Both the position numbers and the translations under genes were made by a program. From the NCBI RefSeq assembly GCF_002355855.1, contig NZ_AP017655.1:744001-808000 (forward strand): 64,000 nucleotides of DNA. Reading direction: 5' to 3'. Shown here in pieces: positions 52,178 through 61,156 of the stretch; positions within the stretch are counted from its first letter, which is position 1; each line of letters begins with the position of its first letter. The stretch comes from Sphingobium cloacae (GTDB taxonomy: Bacteria > Pseudomonadota > Alphaproteobacteria > Sphingomonadales > Sphingomonadaceae). The notes under the pieces were generated by a model. It saw only the letters and a list, made by a program, of their open reading frames with translations. It had not been told where the DNA came from and searched no databases.

Positions 52178-53648
52178 GACGAACGAGACCGGCCAGTATC
52201 AGGCCCGCCAGCAGGGACGCGTTGCGGTTGAAATGATGTCCGCCCGGCACCGTCACGACCTGCGCCAGCCCCCTGGGAATGGCGGGGCAGGCGCTGTCCG
52301 TTTCCGCTTGTCCCTTCACGCAGAGCATCGGCACGCCGCGCAGTTGCGCGATGGCGGGAACGGTCGGATAGCTGTCCCCGGAGGGCAGGTTGAGCCAGGA
52401 AGCGAGATGGAACTGGAAATCCGCCGAGGCGCTGAGGCCCAGCAGCGCCATCTTCTCCACCCGCGCCCGGTCGGCGGCGGGAAGATGGGCGACGATATGC
52501 GGCAGCACGTCCGCGCCGAAGCTGTAGCCGACCAGCAGCACCCTGGGCCGCTGCCAGCGATCCGAATAGCCCCTGATGATGGCGGAAAGATCGGCCGCTG
52601 CCCCTTGCGGTGTGCGCCGGCTCCAGAAATAGGACAGGCTGTCCATGCCGGCCACCGGCACGCCCGCCCGCACGAGCTGTCCCGCCACGGCCTTGTCCAG
52701 CCCGACCCAGCCGCCGTCGCCCGAATAGAGGACCGCCATCAGATCGGTCCTGGGCGCGGCGTCGTCGGTCACCAGGGTGATGGGCAGGCCGGCGGGAAGC
52801 GGGGGATGGCCGTGGGGCGGTGCTTCCGCTTCCGGCACGGGCGTCAGGAAAGGCATGAGTTGCCCCAGCGCCAGCATGTCGGTCGCCGCACCCTCCTGAT
52901 CCCCTGCCTCGATCAGTCTTGCCGGTCCGGCCCGGTCGATGAAAGAGCGTAGGGCCTTTCCCGGCATGGAACGGGGGAGCGCCGCGCGGATCACGATCCA
53001 TGGCGAGGGCAACGGTCCGGCAGGCGCGAAAATCCACTGGCGGCGATGCGGGGCGATCCGCGTCCGGACTTTCAAACTGCCTGATTTGCACCATGGCTTC
53101 CATCCGGGCAGGGAGGGAGAAAAGCCGATGGAAAGCGCGCTGGCATAGGAGCCGTCCGGTCCCGAGGCCAGCGCCGCATAGGCCAGCGCCCCGCCCTCGC
53201 CGCGTCCCACGATCATGGGCTTCCTGTAAAGCGGCACGGCCAGGCGGTGCTGAAGATCGCGGGCGAGGTCGATGATCGCATAATTGGGATTGATGCACCG
53301 GCTGGCGTGGCCCAGCCTCTGGAGAAAGGCGGGGGTGGATATGCCCGCCACCAGCATGTCGGCGTCGGCGAGGCGGCGGGCGAGAGCCTGTTCCTCCTGC
53401 CGCCAGCCATGGGCATCGGACAGCAGGAGGACGATGCCGCGCGGCGCGCGGCGCGGCCGATCGATCGCGATCCGTCCCATGGCCGGGAAATCATAGGCGA
53501 GATCGGCGGGCGGGCTTGCGGCGGCAGGGCGTCGCTCGGCGGCGCGCGACGGCTCCATGCCCGGCGGCATGGCCGTGAGGATGAACGCCGCCGCCAGCAG
53601 CAGCGCCCCGATCCCGATCATCGCGCGCCTGATCCGTTTGCCGATCAT
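52170..53648 (-). CDS. AcvB-like lysyl-phosphatidylglycerol hydrolase candidate (long form)
   Basis: 492 residues: N-terminal membrane anchor or signal (MIGIGALLLAAAFILTAMP), an unassigned middle region, and a C-terminal VirJ alpha/beta-hydrolase domain (LYSGDGGWVGLDKAVAGQLV, nucleophile in LVGYSFGADVLPH, CVKGQAETDSACP and the histidine in VPGGHHF). Length and domain order match Agrobacterium AcvB, which is reported to hydrolyse lysyl-PG and is encoded next to the synthase LpiA. The genes on both sides overlap it (4 and 8 bp), so the three products are made together. Periplasmic location is expected. Confidence 0.85.
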   Translation of the reverse strand: MIGKRIRRAMIGIGALLLAAAFILTAMPPGMEPSRAAERRPAAASPPADLAYDFPAMGRIAIDRPRRAPRGIVLLLSDAHGWRQEEQALARRLADADMLVAGISTPAFLQRLGHASRCINPNYAIIDLARDLQHRLAVPLYRKPMIVGRGEGGALAYAALASGPDGSYASALSIGFSPSLPGWKPWCKSGSLKVRTRIAPHRRQWIFAPAGPLPSPWIVIRAALPRSMPGKALRSFIDRAGPARLIEAGDQEGAATDMLALGQLMPFLTPVPEAEAPPHGHPPLPAGLPITLVTDDAAPRTDLMAVLYSGDGGWVGLDKAVAGQLVRAGVPVAGMDSLSYFWSRRTPQGAAADLSAIIRGYSDRWQRPRVLLVGYSFGADVLPHIVAHLPAADRARVEKMALLGLSASADFQFHLASWLNLPSGDSYPTVPAIAQLRGVPMLCVKGQAETDSACPAIPRGLAQVVTVPGGHHFNRNASLLAGLILAGLVRHD

Positions 53649-54454
53649 TCCCCGCCCTTCATGGTCTTTTCGATGCCGGGAACGATGGCGCGCAGGCCGC
53701 CCAGCACGGCTGCTGTCAGCGCTTTGTCGTCATGCCGCAGATAATGGTCGCCGGGCAGGCCGAGGATGCTGGCGGCGCTGCCCCTGAGCAGCGGGCAAAG
53801 GCTGTCCCGTTCCTCGACGCCATGGATGCAGAGCACGGGCGTCCAGCCGATCCCGCGCACCGCCTCCATCGGGCGGGCGTCGGGCTCTCCGCGATAGGCG
53901 AAACCCAGCGGGTCGGCCCGGAAATAGACGTTGCGCGCCGGGACGATCAGGACGATGGCGGCGATCCTGGACCGCAGGTCGGGAGGCAGGCGGGGGGCGG
54001 CCGTGGCCACGATGTCCGCGCCGTAGGATTGCCCGACCAGCACGATGCGGGAAGCGCGGTTGCGGTCCAGCGCGATGCGGATCGCGTTCCGGACGATCCG
54101 GTCCACCTGCGCGAGCGTGCGGCGGCGGGCGAACAGCATGGGCGAGGCGAAACCCGCCACGGGGAGGCCGTGCCCGCCCAGCGCCGTGGCGACCTGCCCG
54201 CTCATGCCGAAACGAAAGCCCATGTCGCCGGAAAGGAACATCGCCGCCACCGGCGCGCGCGCCTGCGCGGAAGGGAAAGGCCGCAAGGCCCGCCATTCAA
54301 AGTCCGTCCCATCGGAATAAGGGGCGGCGAACCATAGGGTCCCGATCGCCAGCAGGGCCAGGATAAGGCCGGTCGCCAGCACGGCGAGAAGCCGCCGGAA
54401 ACCGCGGGAACCTCGTCCGATGCGGCCTGCCCGCATGGCCTGCAACCCTTTCAT
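53645..54454 (-). CDS. VirJ-like hydrolase (short form)
   Basis: 269 residues from ATG 54454 (GAGGACAGGGG upstream). One transmembrane or signal helix (LLAVLATGLILALLAIGTLWF), then a single VirJ domain: FLSGDMGFRFGMSGQVATAL, nucleophile in LVGQSYGADIVAT, CIHGVEERDSLCP and LPGDHYLRHD. It is a distinct paralogue of the C-terminal domain of the next gene, not a fragment. First gene of the virJ-acvB-mprF unit. A longer frame upstream lacks a ribosome site and is not conserved in style. Confidence 0.85.
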   Translation of the reverse strand: MKGLQAMRAGRIGRGSRGFRRLLAVLATGLILALLAIGTLWFAAPYSDGTDFEWRALRPFPSAQARAPVAAMFLSGDMGFRFGMSGQVATALGGHGLPVAGFASPMLFARRRTLAQVDRIVRNAIRIALDRNRASRIVLVGQSYGADIVATAAPRLPPDLRSRIAAIVLIVPARNVYFRADPLGFAYRGEPDARPMEAVRGIGWTPVLCIHGVEERDSLCPLLRGSAASILGLPGDHYLRHDDKALTAAVLGGLRAIVPGIEKTMKGGE

Positions 54455-54749
54455 GCCCCTGTCCTCGATCATGAGAGGAGAGCGATACTGGACGGGGCGG
54501 GATTGCGGGGAGATCGTCGGCGTCTGAAATTTTCGCAATGTTGGAGGCGGCGAGGGCGCGGCCGCGGCCGTCGCCCTTCGCAACGATATGCTCCGGATCG
54601 CGTCATGGCCGTGGAATAATCCCGCGGCAGAGGCGTATGCTCCTATATGGCAATGCGCGTCTCCCTTCTCCCGGCCGTCGTGTGCGGCGGTCCCGACGGC
54701 CATGCCGTCCGCTTCAAGGCGGCGGGAAGCTAGAGTGGCGGCGGGTCCG

Positions 54750-55457
54750 ATGGATGAGATAGGCAAGATGGATATCGAAGCCTATATCGATGGCGAGCTC
54801 GATCTGGCGGACCGTCTGGCGGTGGAAGATCATCTTTCGCGCAATCCCGGCCTTGCCGCGCAGGTGATGGCGGATTTTTGCAACCGCAGCGCGCTGCAAT
54901 TGCTCGCGCTCCGCGATCCCGCCCGCCGCCGCCCGCCGTCGGAAAAAGAACGTCGCCGGGCTTTCTGGAACCGGACGGGCATGGGCATCGCCGCCGTCGG
55001 CCTGACGGCGGCGGCGGCCTGCGCGGCATGGGGCATGGCATCCCCGCCGCCATCCTATATCGAGCTGGCCGCCGCATCGCACAGGGCCATCCAGCAACGC
55101 GCCGGTCTCGCGGCCTATGAGCCGATTTCCGATCGCACCCAAACGCTGCTTTCCGCTTCCCGCATCGCCATTCCAAGATTGCCGCCGGACTGGCGGGTGT
55201 TCGATGTGGAGATGCTCCATACGAGCGGCCTGCCCGCCTTGCTGCTGGCCGTGCAGACGACCGAAGGCCGCGTCTTTTCCATCCTCGCCATTCGCGAGCG
55301 TTCCTCCGCGCCGCGCGATCCCGATACGGTGCGGGAGGGCCGCCAGTCGGTCGCCTATTGGCGCAAGGGCGATTTTTCCTATGCGCTGACGGGGGAGGGC
55401 GAACCGGACCAGATCGACGCCACGGCGGACGATCTGGCGGATTCCTGGAAAACATGA
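54750..55457 (+). CDS. Anti-sigma-factor-like membrane protein, no sigma gene adjacent
   Basis: 235 residues. The N-terminal segment MDIEAYIDGELDLADRLAVEDHLSRNPGLAAQV is the standard anti-sigma N-terminal helical pattern, but the His-x3-Cys-x2-Cys zinc motif is absent (ADFCNRSA only). One membrane helix (GIAAVGLTAAAACAAWGMA, about 75-95) and a ~140-residue periplasmic domain follow. No ECF sigma gene lies next to it, so its partner must be elsewhere. Start 54750 or 54768; neither has a strong site. The stop overlaps the DedA start (ATGA). The 295-bp gap before it holds no gene. Confidence 0.7.
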   Translation: MDEIGKMDIEAYIDGELDLADRLAVEDHLSRNPGLAAQVMADFCNRSALQLLALRDPARRRPPSEKERRRAFWNRTGMGIAAVGLTAAAACAAWGMASPPPSYIELAAASHRAIQQRAGLAAYEPISDRTQTLLSASRIAIPRLPPDWRVFDVEMLHTSGLPALLLAVQTTEGRVFSILAIRERSSAPRDPDTVREGRQSVAYWRKGDFSYALTGEGEPDQIDATADDLADSWKT

Positions 55458-56122
55458 CCTCCATCGACGAATGGATCGCCGGCCTGCTGGCGCTGATTAC
55501 GGATAACGCGGCCTTGGCGGGACCGGTCATCGGCCTGCTGGCCTTCGCGGAATCGATGATCGTCATAGGGATGTTCGTGCCCGCCATCGCGTTGATGATG
55601 GCGATGGGCGGATTGATCGCGGCGGGATTCCTGGACCCGCTGCCCGTTTTGTTCTGGGCCATTGTCGGCTCCATCCTGGGCGACTGGATATCCTATCTTC
55701 TGGGCCGCTGGATCGGTCCTTCCGCCTATCGGCGCTGGCCATTGCGCCATCATCGCGCGGCCGTCGCCCGGACGCGCCTGTTCTTCCGGCGATACGGCTT
55801 CGTGTCCGTCTTCCTGGGCCGGTTCTTCGGACCGGTGCGGGCCACCATTCCGCTGGTGGCGGGCGTCATGCAGATGCCGGGACGCAGCTTTCAGATGGCC
55901 AATATATCCTCGGCCGTCATATGGGTTCCGGCCCTGCTGGCGCCGGGATACCTCGCGGGCGCGAGCCTGCCTGCGGAGATGCTCGACGGGCGGCTGATAT
56001 TGGGGATGGTCGGGATATTGCTGTTCGTTCCCTTCCTCTTCGCCGCTATCGTGGGGCGTCTCATGCTCCGGCGGCGTTCGACGGGGCGCAGGCCGCCGCA
56101 GGTCCGGTCGCGGCCGCGATAA
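55454..56122 (+). CDS. DedA-family membrane protein
   Basis: 222 residues with about five membrane segments. The DedA signature appears as FAESMIVIGMFVPA, GSILGDWISYLLGRWIG and FLGRFFGPVRATIPLVAGVMQM, including the conserved E and R residues. DedA proteins are lipid scramblases or undecaprenyl-phosphate recyclers in other bacteria. It overlaps the anti-sigma-like gene by 4 bp and is followed 4 bp later by the glycosyltransferase gene, so the three form one transcript. Confidence 0.92.
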   Translation: MTSIDEWIAGLLALITDNAALAGPVIGLLAFAESMIVIGMFVPAIALMMAMGGLIAAGFLDPLPVLFWAIVGSILGDWISYLLGRWIGPSAYRRWPLRHHRAAVARTRLFFRRYGFVSVFLGRFFGPVRATIPLVAGVMQMPGRSFQMANISSAVIWVPALLAPGYLAGASLPAEMLDGRLILGMVGILLFVPFLFAAIVGRLMLRRRSTGRRPPQVRSRPR

Positions 56123-56126
56123 GCCG

Positions 56127-57218
56127 ATGAAGATCCACTATCTGATCACCAGTCTCGAAAGCGGCGGCGCGGAAGCCGCGGTGCCGCGCATCGTCGCCGT
56201 CATGCGCAAGGCCGGGCATGCGGTGGAGGTGACCGCATGCGAGCCGCGCGACATGGCGGCCGCGCGGTTGCTGGACGAAGCGGGCATCCCCTATCGCCTC
56301 CTGTTCGACAGGCGGCGCAGCAAGCTGGCGACGATCCTGGCTTTCGTCCGCCTCCTCCGGCAGTCCCGCCCCGATGTGATATGGACGTCGCTGAGCGCGG
56401 CGGGGCTGGTCGGCATGATCGCGGGGGCGTGGCTGGGGATACCGGTGGTGAGTTGGAAGCATAGCGCCAGCATCCGGCTGCATACCCGCCTGACCCGAGG
56501 CTTGAGCCGTTTATGGGTGGCCGATTCCCCGTCGGTGGCGGCGTTCCTGACCAGCGGATTGAACATCCCGCCGGATCGGGTGATGACATGGCCGTTGTTC
56601 GAACGGCTCCCTTGCGGACAGGCGCCGCGATGGGACGGCCAGGGCGTGTTGCGGATCGGCAGCGTGGGCCGCCTTCATCCGGTCAAGAATTACGACCTGC
56701 TGATCGAGGCGGTGGCCCTGCTGCGGCAATCGCGCCCCGACCTGGCGGACAGGGTTCATCTGACCATCGTGGGCGATGGGCCGGAACGGGCCGCGCTGGA
56801 AGGGCTGATCGTCCGTCACGGGTTGCAGTCCATGGTCGCCTTGCCGGGGATGGCTTCGGATGTGCGGCCCTTTCTGGAATCCTGGCATCTCTATGCGCAG
56901 CCATCCCGCTATGAAGGCATGTGCCTCGCCGCGCACGAGGCGATGTCGGCCGGATTGCCGGTCATCGTCACGCCCGTGGGCGAACTGCGGGAAAGCGTTC
57001 GCGCGAGCGGAGGCGGGCTGTTGCTGGAAGGCGAGGTGGCTGCATCCTGCGCCGGCGCGATCGAGGCGCTGGCCGCGCGACCGGACAGGCTCGCGGCGAT
57101 GGGGAAGGCCGGTCGGGCCTATATCGAGCGGACCTATGGCGCGGATGCCTTCGAGCGGGCGGGGCTGGCCGTCATGCGCCGGGTCGAGGCATTGGCCGGC
57201 GTGGCGGGCCAGGGCTGA
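56127..57218 (+). CDS. GT4-family glycosyltransferase
   Basis: 363 residues, GT-B fold. N-terminal ITSLESGGAEAAVPRIVAVM donor/acceptor loop; C-terminal RIGSVGRLHPVKNYDLLIEA, GDGPERAALE, and the GT4 E-x7-E motif in SRYEGMCLAAHEAMSAGLP. It transfers a nucleotide-activated sugar to a lipid- or polymer-bound acceptor at the inner face of the membrane. Its last 47 bp overlap, on the other strand, the end of the next gene. Neighbours suggest glycolipid or capsule synthesis. Confidence 0.92.
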   Translation: MKIHYLITSLESGGAEAAVPRIVAVMRKAGHAVEVTACEPRDMAAARLLDEAGIPYRLLFDRRRSKLATILAFVRLLRQSRPDVIWTSLSAAGLVGMIAGAWLGIPVVSWKHSASIRLHTRLTRGLSRLWVADSPSVAAFLTSGLNIPPDRVMTWPLFERLPCGQAPRWDGQGVLRIGSVGRLHPVKNYDLLIEAVALLRQSRPDLADRVHLTIVGDGPERAALEGLIVRHGLQSMVALPGMASDVRPFLESWHLYAQPSRYEGMCLAAHEAMSAGLPVIVTPVGELRESVRASGGGLLLEGEVAASCAGAIEALAARPDRLAAMGKAGRAYIERTYGADAFERAGLAVMRRVEALAGVAGQG

Positions 57219-58104
57219 CCGCCAGGCCCAGGGCTTGCGCGCACCGGATCGCCAGATGGCGGAAGGAACGGACCGTCCGCTTGGCGTCGACCAGCGTGAC
57301 CGGGCCCGCCTGCGACAGGGTGTGCAGGCCATCGACATGCGGATGGAAGGCATGGGGGGCGACGATATGGGGTCCCGCTTCGAAAGACGGCGCCGCAGCG
57401 TCGCGCCATCGCATTTCGCGGATCGAGATGGCCCCGCCATAGGTGCGCCGGCAGTCCTGCGTGGGCAGCAGCAGCGTTTCGCCGCGCCGGATCGGCGTGC
57501 CGCCCATCCGTGCGCCACCCTTGTCGAGCAGGACCGGCGCGTCGCCGCACGGCTCCCAAGGCCCCAGCAGATCGTCCGCGCGCGCCAGTTTGAGCGCGCT
57601 CGTCCGCCAGGGTTTCGGCGCTGGCGGCGTGTAGAATATCCACCAGCCGCGATCTGTGCGGACAGGCGTGGCGTCGATCGCCGCTTCCGGGAAGAGGAAC
57701 CGTTCTTCCGGCTGCCAGCGCCAGGGGAAACGGGTCGCGCGATAGAGGGTCAGGCGGCCGGATTTATGGGCTTCGGGCAGCATCCATGTCTCTCCGTCCG
57801 CTTCGAATATGAAGGGATAGGAAAGATGCCAGGGCTCCCGCAGGACCGGGCCCCGCTCCACCAGCGCCAGATTTTCGTCCAGGATGAGAAGCTCGATGGC
57901 GCCATGGCGGGTGCGATAGTCGTAGGCCTCGACGAAAATATGGAGCAATCCGTCCTTCCACAGGCCGAAAGGATCGGCGATGAACCGCAGCGATCCTTCC
58001 GGAGGCAGCCACAGCGTATCGAACCCTTCGAGCGTTCCCGCCGCGACGATCCGGGCCATGGGCGCCTTGACCACGCCGACATGCCAGAGGTCCGTCCGGA
58101 TCAT
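57172..58104 (-). CDS. Glucosamine-inositolphosphorylceramide-transferase-N-like protein
   Basis: 310 residues. A five-bladed-propeller-like repeat of aspartate/tryptophan motifs: SLRFIADPFGLWKDGLLHIFVEA, SYPFIFEADGETWMLPEA, RFLFPEAAIDATPVRTDRGWWIFYT, MGGTPIRRGETLLLP. This is the domain found at the N-terminus of plant GIPC glucosaminyl transferases and in bacterial polysaccharide loci, with GH43/62-like topology. Catalytic role is unproven. In a ceramide-producing bacterium a glycosphingolipid link is tempting but speculative. Convergent, 3'-overlapping with the GT4 gene. Confidence 0.72.
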   Translation of the reverse strand: MIRTDLWHVGVVKAPMARIVAAGTLEGFDTLWLPPEGSLRFIADPFGLWKDGLLHIFVEAYDYRTRHGAIELLILDENLALVERGPVLREPWHLSYPFIFEADGETWMLPEAHKSGRLTLYRATRFPWRWQPEERFLFPEAAIDATPVRTDRGWWIFYTPPAPKPWRTSALKLARADDLLGPWEPCGDAPVLLDKGGARMGGTPIRRGETLLLPTQDCRRTYGGAISIREMRWRDAAAPSFEAGPHIVAPHAFHPHVDGLHTLSQAGPVTLVDAKRTVRSFRHLAIRCAQALGLAVSPGPPRRPMPRPGA

Positions 58105-58134
58105 CCCCGTCGATCCACCACCGTAAATGGCTCC

Positions 58135-58968
58135 TTATAGCGGGTAATGGGCGACAAGCGTTTCCAGCCGCTGCCGGATGTCGCCGTCAAGGGGGGTGGC
58201 TGTCCGATAATCCCGCGCGCCTGAAATCGCCTGTTCCACCATCTCATCATGCCGGCTTCCCATCAGGCCGTTGATCGCGCTGAGAAAGCGGGACATTTTA
58301 TAGTCATGCTCATTGCGTTCAAGCGACCGCAGCGTGTCGTAGAAGGATGTGTGGCGGCTTACGATCTTGCGCATCGCGTGGAAGGCGTGGCCGGTCAGCT
58401 TTTCCTGGGCCAGGGCGTTCTTCAGGCGAAGGATTTCCGCCTTGCGATAGGCGAGGAAAGCGTCGGCGGTATCCAGCCGGATCGCGGACATCCGATGGCT
58501 GACGACAGCCCAGACCGGCTTTGACAGCAGCGCGCGGAGAAGCAGCGCATAACCCATGACGGCCCTGCGATGCCGGTTGCGGAAGGCATCCTGCAAATGT
58601 CCCATGATGGCGACCGTGATGCTGAAAAGCGGCGGGGGACGGTGGCGCGCATCATAGAGCGTGAGGGCGAAGCGGAGATGCTTGTACCTGGCGCGGATAT
58701 GCTTGTATTCCCGGCGCCCGGCGGGGTCGAGGTCTCCCTTTCGAAGCAGGACATGCGTCAGCCGCAGCAGATCGGCGCGGCTGACTCCGTCGCTCCAGAA
58801 TTGCAGGCAGAGCGCGAAGCAGCGCCGCATCCCGTCGCGGGTGCAGTCAAGCCTTATGGGATCGGGCAGGCTGACGACGGGATCGACGACATCGTCGATT
58901 TCCACAGCCTCGAAAAGGGCTTCGAGCGTTTCGGCGGGAAACCGTTCCCAACGAGGATGGTTCGTCAC
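58135..58968 (-). CDS. Uncharacterised helical protein of a surface-glycan locus
   Basis: 277 residues, no signal or membrane segment, rich in arginine, histidine and leucine. The second half (KAEILRLKNALAQEKLTGHAFHAMRKIVSRHTSFYDTLRSLE) resembles in spacing the basic His/Arg helices of CHAD domains, but the match is weak and I do not assign it. Its start overlaps the flippase stop by 4 bp, so it is made together with it; perhaps an accessory or polyanion-binding protein. Codon use looks like that of the neighbours. Confidence 0.6.
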   Translation of the reverse strand: MTNHPRWERFPAETLEALFEAVEIDDVVDPVVSLPDPIRLDCTRDGMRRCFALCLQFWSDGVSRADLLRLTHVLLRKGDLDPAGRREYKHIRARYKHLRFALTLYDARHRPPPLFSITVAIMGHLQDAFRNRHRRAVMGYALLLRALLSKPVWAVVSHRMSAIRLDTADAFLAYRKAEILRLKNALAQEKLTGHAFHAMRKIVSRHTSFYDTLRSLERNEHDYKMSRFLSAINGLMGSRHDEMVEQAISGARDYRTATPLDGDIRQRLETLVAHYPL

Positions 58969-60296
58969 ATCGCCACCTCTTCATGATGGGACAGCGATGC
59001 GCGTCCGCGATAGGCCGCCACGGTCGGGACCAGCGTGAAGAGCGCCTTGAGGATCATGCCCCCGACATAGGCGATCCCGGCCCCGATCAGTCCGAACCCG
59101 TGGATCATCGCGACCAGCATCACCCCATATGCCAGCGCGGCCAGTCCTTCCGCCACCAGCGCGGCGCGCTGGCGGCCCGCCATATAGAGGAGGGATTCCA
59201 GGGGGAAGGTCGCCGTCGAAACGACCAGCGAAGCCGCCATGACCTGCAAGAGGGAGAAAGCCTCCACATAGCGTTTCCCGAAGACCAGCGAGATCAACGG
59301 CTCGCCGCCGGCCATCACCACCAGCAGCATGACGAGACCCAGCCCCCCCGCCAGAACGCCGGTGCGGACGGCGAGCCGCCAGGGTCGCCTGCTGGCGGGG
59401 TCGAGCCGCATGATTTCCGGGTAGAAGCTCTTTTCCAGGAAATTGGCGGGCTTTCCCGCCGATTCGAAGAAGGTCGACGCGATCTTGAACAAACCGGCGG
59501 CGGCCGGGCCGAGCATCCCGCCGACGATCACGTTGCTGAGCGGGCCCCATGCCGACCAGATCGAATGGGCGATATTGGTGGTCCAGACGAAATCCCACGC
59601 CCCCCCGATCCGCCGCGCTGGCGCGAAAAGGCCCGGACGCAGCGCGTGATGGATGTCCCGGCGCTTCAATTCGCGGGCCGCGAAGAACCAGAGGAGCATG
59701 TCGCCCGCCAGTTCGGCGACATACCAGGTGATGACGAAGCCCGCGAAACCCAGGCCGCCGGCATAGCAGACGATCCCCCCGATTGCGGTGAGCAGCGGCG
59801 TCACGAGTTGCTGGACCGCGAGATGATCGAACCGGTCGAGCGTGCGCAAAATGCCGGTAGGGGTCGCGGCGGTCATGATGGGAATGAGCGTGCAATAGAG
59901 CAGGGCGAGATAGACATCCTCCCTCGCGATCCCCACCCACTGCGCGAGGAAGGGCAGAAGCGCCATGCCCGCGATCAGGCCAGCCGCCCCGCTGGCGAGA
60001 TCGAGGCCGAAGGAGAAGCGGGTGACTTCGCGGAACCGGCCGATATCTTTCCGGACCAGAGCGGGCGCGCCGAAGCGGACGATGAATTGCCAGGTCTGGA
60101 ACTTGACCAGCGCGCTGACCCCGCTGGCATAGGCCTGCACCACGGCCAGCGTTCCGAACAGGGCAGGGGAAAGGGCATGGCCGGCGCAGGCGAGGGCGAT
60201 CAGGCTCAAGAGCGCGCCGCCCAGCTTCCCCGACCCCAGATAGGAGGCATTGCGCAGAATGGCGCGAAAGGCGCCATCGGAAAACCAGTGCTTCAT
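58965..60296 (-). CDS. Polysaccharide flippase (Wzx/MOP superfamily)
   Basis: 443 residues, about 12-14 membrane helices, with typical MOP-family features: LGSGKLGGALLSLIALACAGHALSPALFG at the N-terminus, a central FESAGKPANFLEKSFYPEIMRLD and a run of C-terminal hydrophobic pairs. It would flip a lipid-linked glycan to the periplasm. The gene overlaps the kinase-like gene upstream and the unknown gene downstream by 4 bp each, so these are tightly coupled. Confidence 0.88.
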   Translation of the reverse strand: MKHWFSDGAFRAILRNASYLGSGKLGGALLSLIALACAGHALSPALFGTLAVVQAYASGVSALVKFQTWQFIVRFGAPALVRKDIGRFREVTRFSFGLDLASGAAGLIAGMALLPFLAQWVGIAREDVYLALLYCTLIPIMTAATPTGILRTLDRFDHLAVQQLVTPLLTAIGGIVCYAGGLGFAGFVITWYVAELAGDMLLWFFAARELKRRDIHHALRPGLFAPARRIGGAWDFVWTTNIAHSIWSAWGPLSNVIVGGMLGPAAAGLFKIASTFFESAGKPANFLEKSFYPEIMRLDPASRRPWRLAVRTGVLAGGLGLVMLLVVMAGGEPLISLVFGKRYVEAFSLLQVMAASLVVSTATFPLESLLYMAGRQRAALVAEGLAALAYGVMLVAMIHGFGLIGAGIAYVGGMILKALFTLVPTVAAYRGRASLSHHEEVAM

Positions 60297-61036
60297 CGGG
60301 ACGCGGAATCAGGCTGGATCGTCATGCCGAACCGGTCCCGCAGCCATTGCGCGATCGCGGCCCTGGCGTTGGCTTCCACATTTTCCAGCGGTTCGTCCGC
60401 GTCGATTTCCACCACCGGCGCGCCCTGAAAGGTCAGGCGGGAAAGATCGTCGATCTTGCGGGCGAGGGCGGAGGCGCGATGGTCGGGCTTGCGGGCCTGC
60501 GCAACATCGAAGCTGACGTTGAGGCGGAGGACGAGATCCGGCGGATGGGCGACCATGGCGTCGAACTTGCGCCGTTCGCGGCGCGCGAGCCAGCCGACCA
60601 GACCGGAGGGGCGGGCGTTGCCCAGTCCCACCCCATCCATGGGGCCGGGCAATTCCACCTGCGGAAAACGGTCGGTGACGATGATATGGCCCGCGCGCCG
60701 AAGCGCCATCATGCGCCGGAACCGCCGTTCACGCCGGATGGCGAAGGCGTAGATGCCGACCGCCGTGACCAGTCCCGGTCCTGTCCCGGTCTGGGCCGCC
60801 TTTGCCTTCCTGTAGATCGAACGTTCCAGTTTCGGCCCCAGCAGCGGCAAGCGGGCGAGGGACCGGCCGATATTGCCGCTCTGCTTCCCCAGATGACAGA
60901 CGACCGTCGGGCGGAACCCGGCCAGCCACGATCCCAGAAGGGCGGTCACGGTGGATTTGCCCGAACCGTCGCAGCCCACGACGGCAATCATCGGAGGCAG
61001 CGACGGAGGTTCGGAAGAAATCGTATCGGAAGACAT
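60293..61036 (-). CDS. Thymidylate-kinase-like P-loop protein, paralogue 1
   Basis: 247 residues from ATG 61036; an in-frame ATG at 61156, abutting the stop of paralogue 2, would add 40 residues of unconvincing composition. Walker A GCDGSGKST (21-29), the DRFPQVE motif (DR[FY] of dTMP kinases), and a C-terminal RLNVSFDVAQARKPDH. About 40% longer than bacterial Tmk and lacking a classic lid, so dTMP is not necessarily the substrate. It is coupled to the flippase (4-bp overlap). Confidence 0.78.
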   Translation of the reverse strand: MSSDTISSEPPSLPPMIAVVGCDGSGKSTVTALLGSWLAGFRPTVVCHLGKQSGNIGRSLARLPLLGPKLERSIYRKAKAAQTGTGPGLVTAVGIYAFAIRRERRFRRMMALRRAGHIIVTDRFPQVELPGPMDGVGLGNARPSGLVGWLARRERRKFDAMVAHPPDLVLRLNVSFDVAQARKPDHRASALARKIDDLSRLTFQGAPVVEIDADEPLENVEANARAAIAQWLRDRFGMTIQPDSASR

Positions 61037-61156
61037 GCAGTCCCGGACATTGCGAGGGTTGTGGCGCCAGCGGCTATAGGGAAATGGCTGGAAGCTGGCG
61101 ATGGCGATTTGCTTTGCCCGAAAACGAACCGCCAGGCCCAGCCTATATCCTGTCAT

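Noticed and set aside
53645..54454. The short VirJ-like gene as a broken duplicate of the AcvB-like gene
   Set aside because: It has its own signal or anchor segment, complete nucleophile and histidine motifs and a good ribosome site, and is well diverged from the neighbouring domain.
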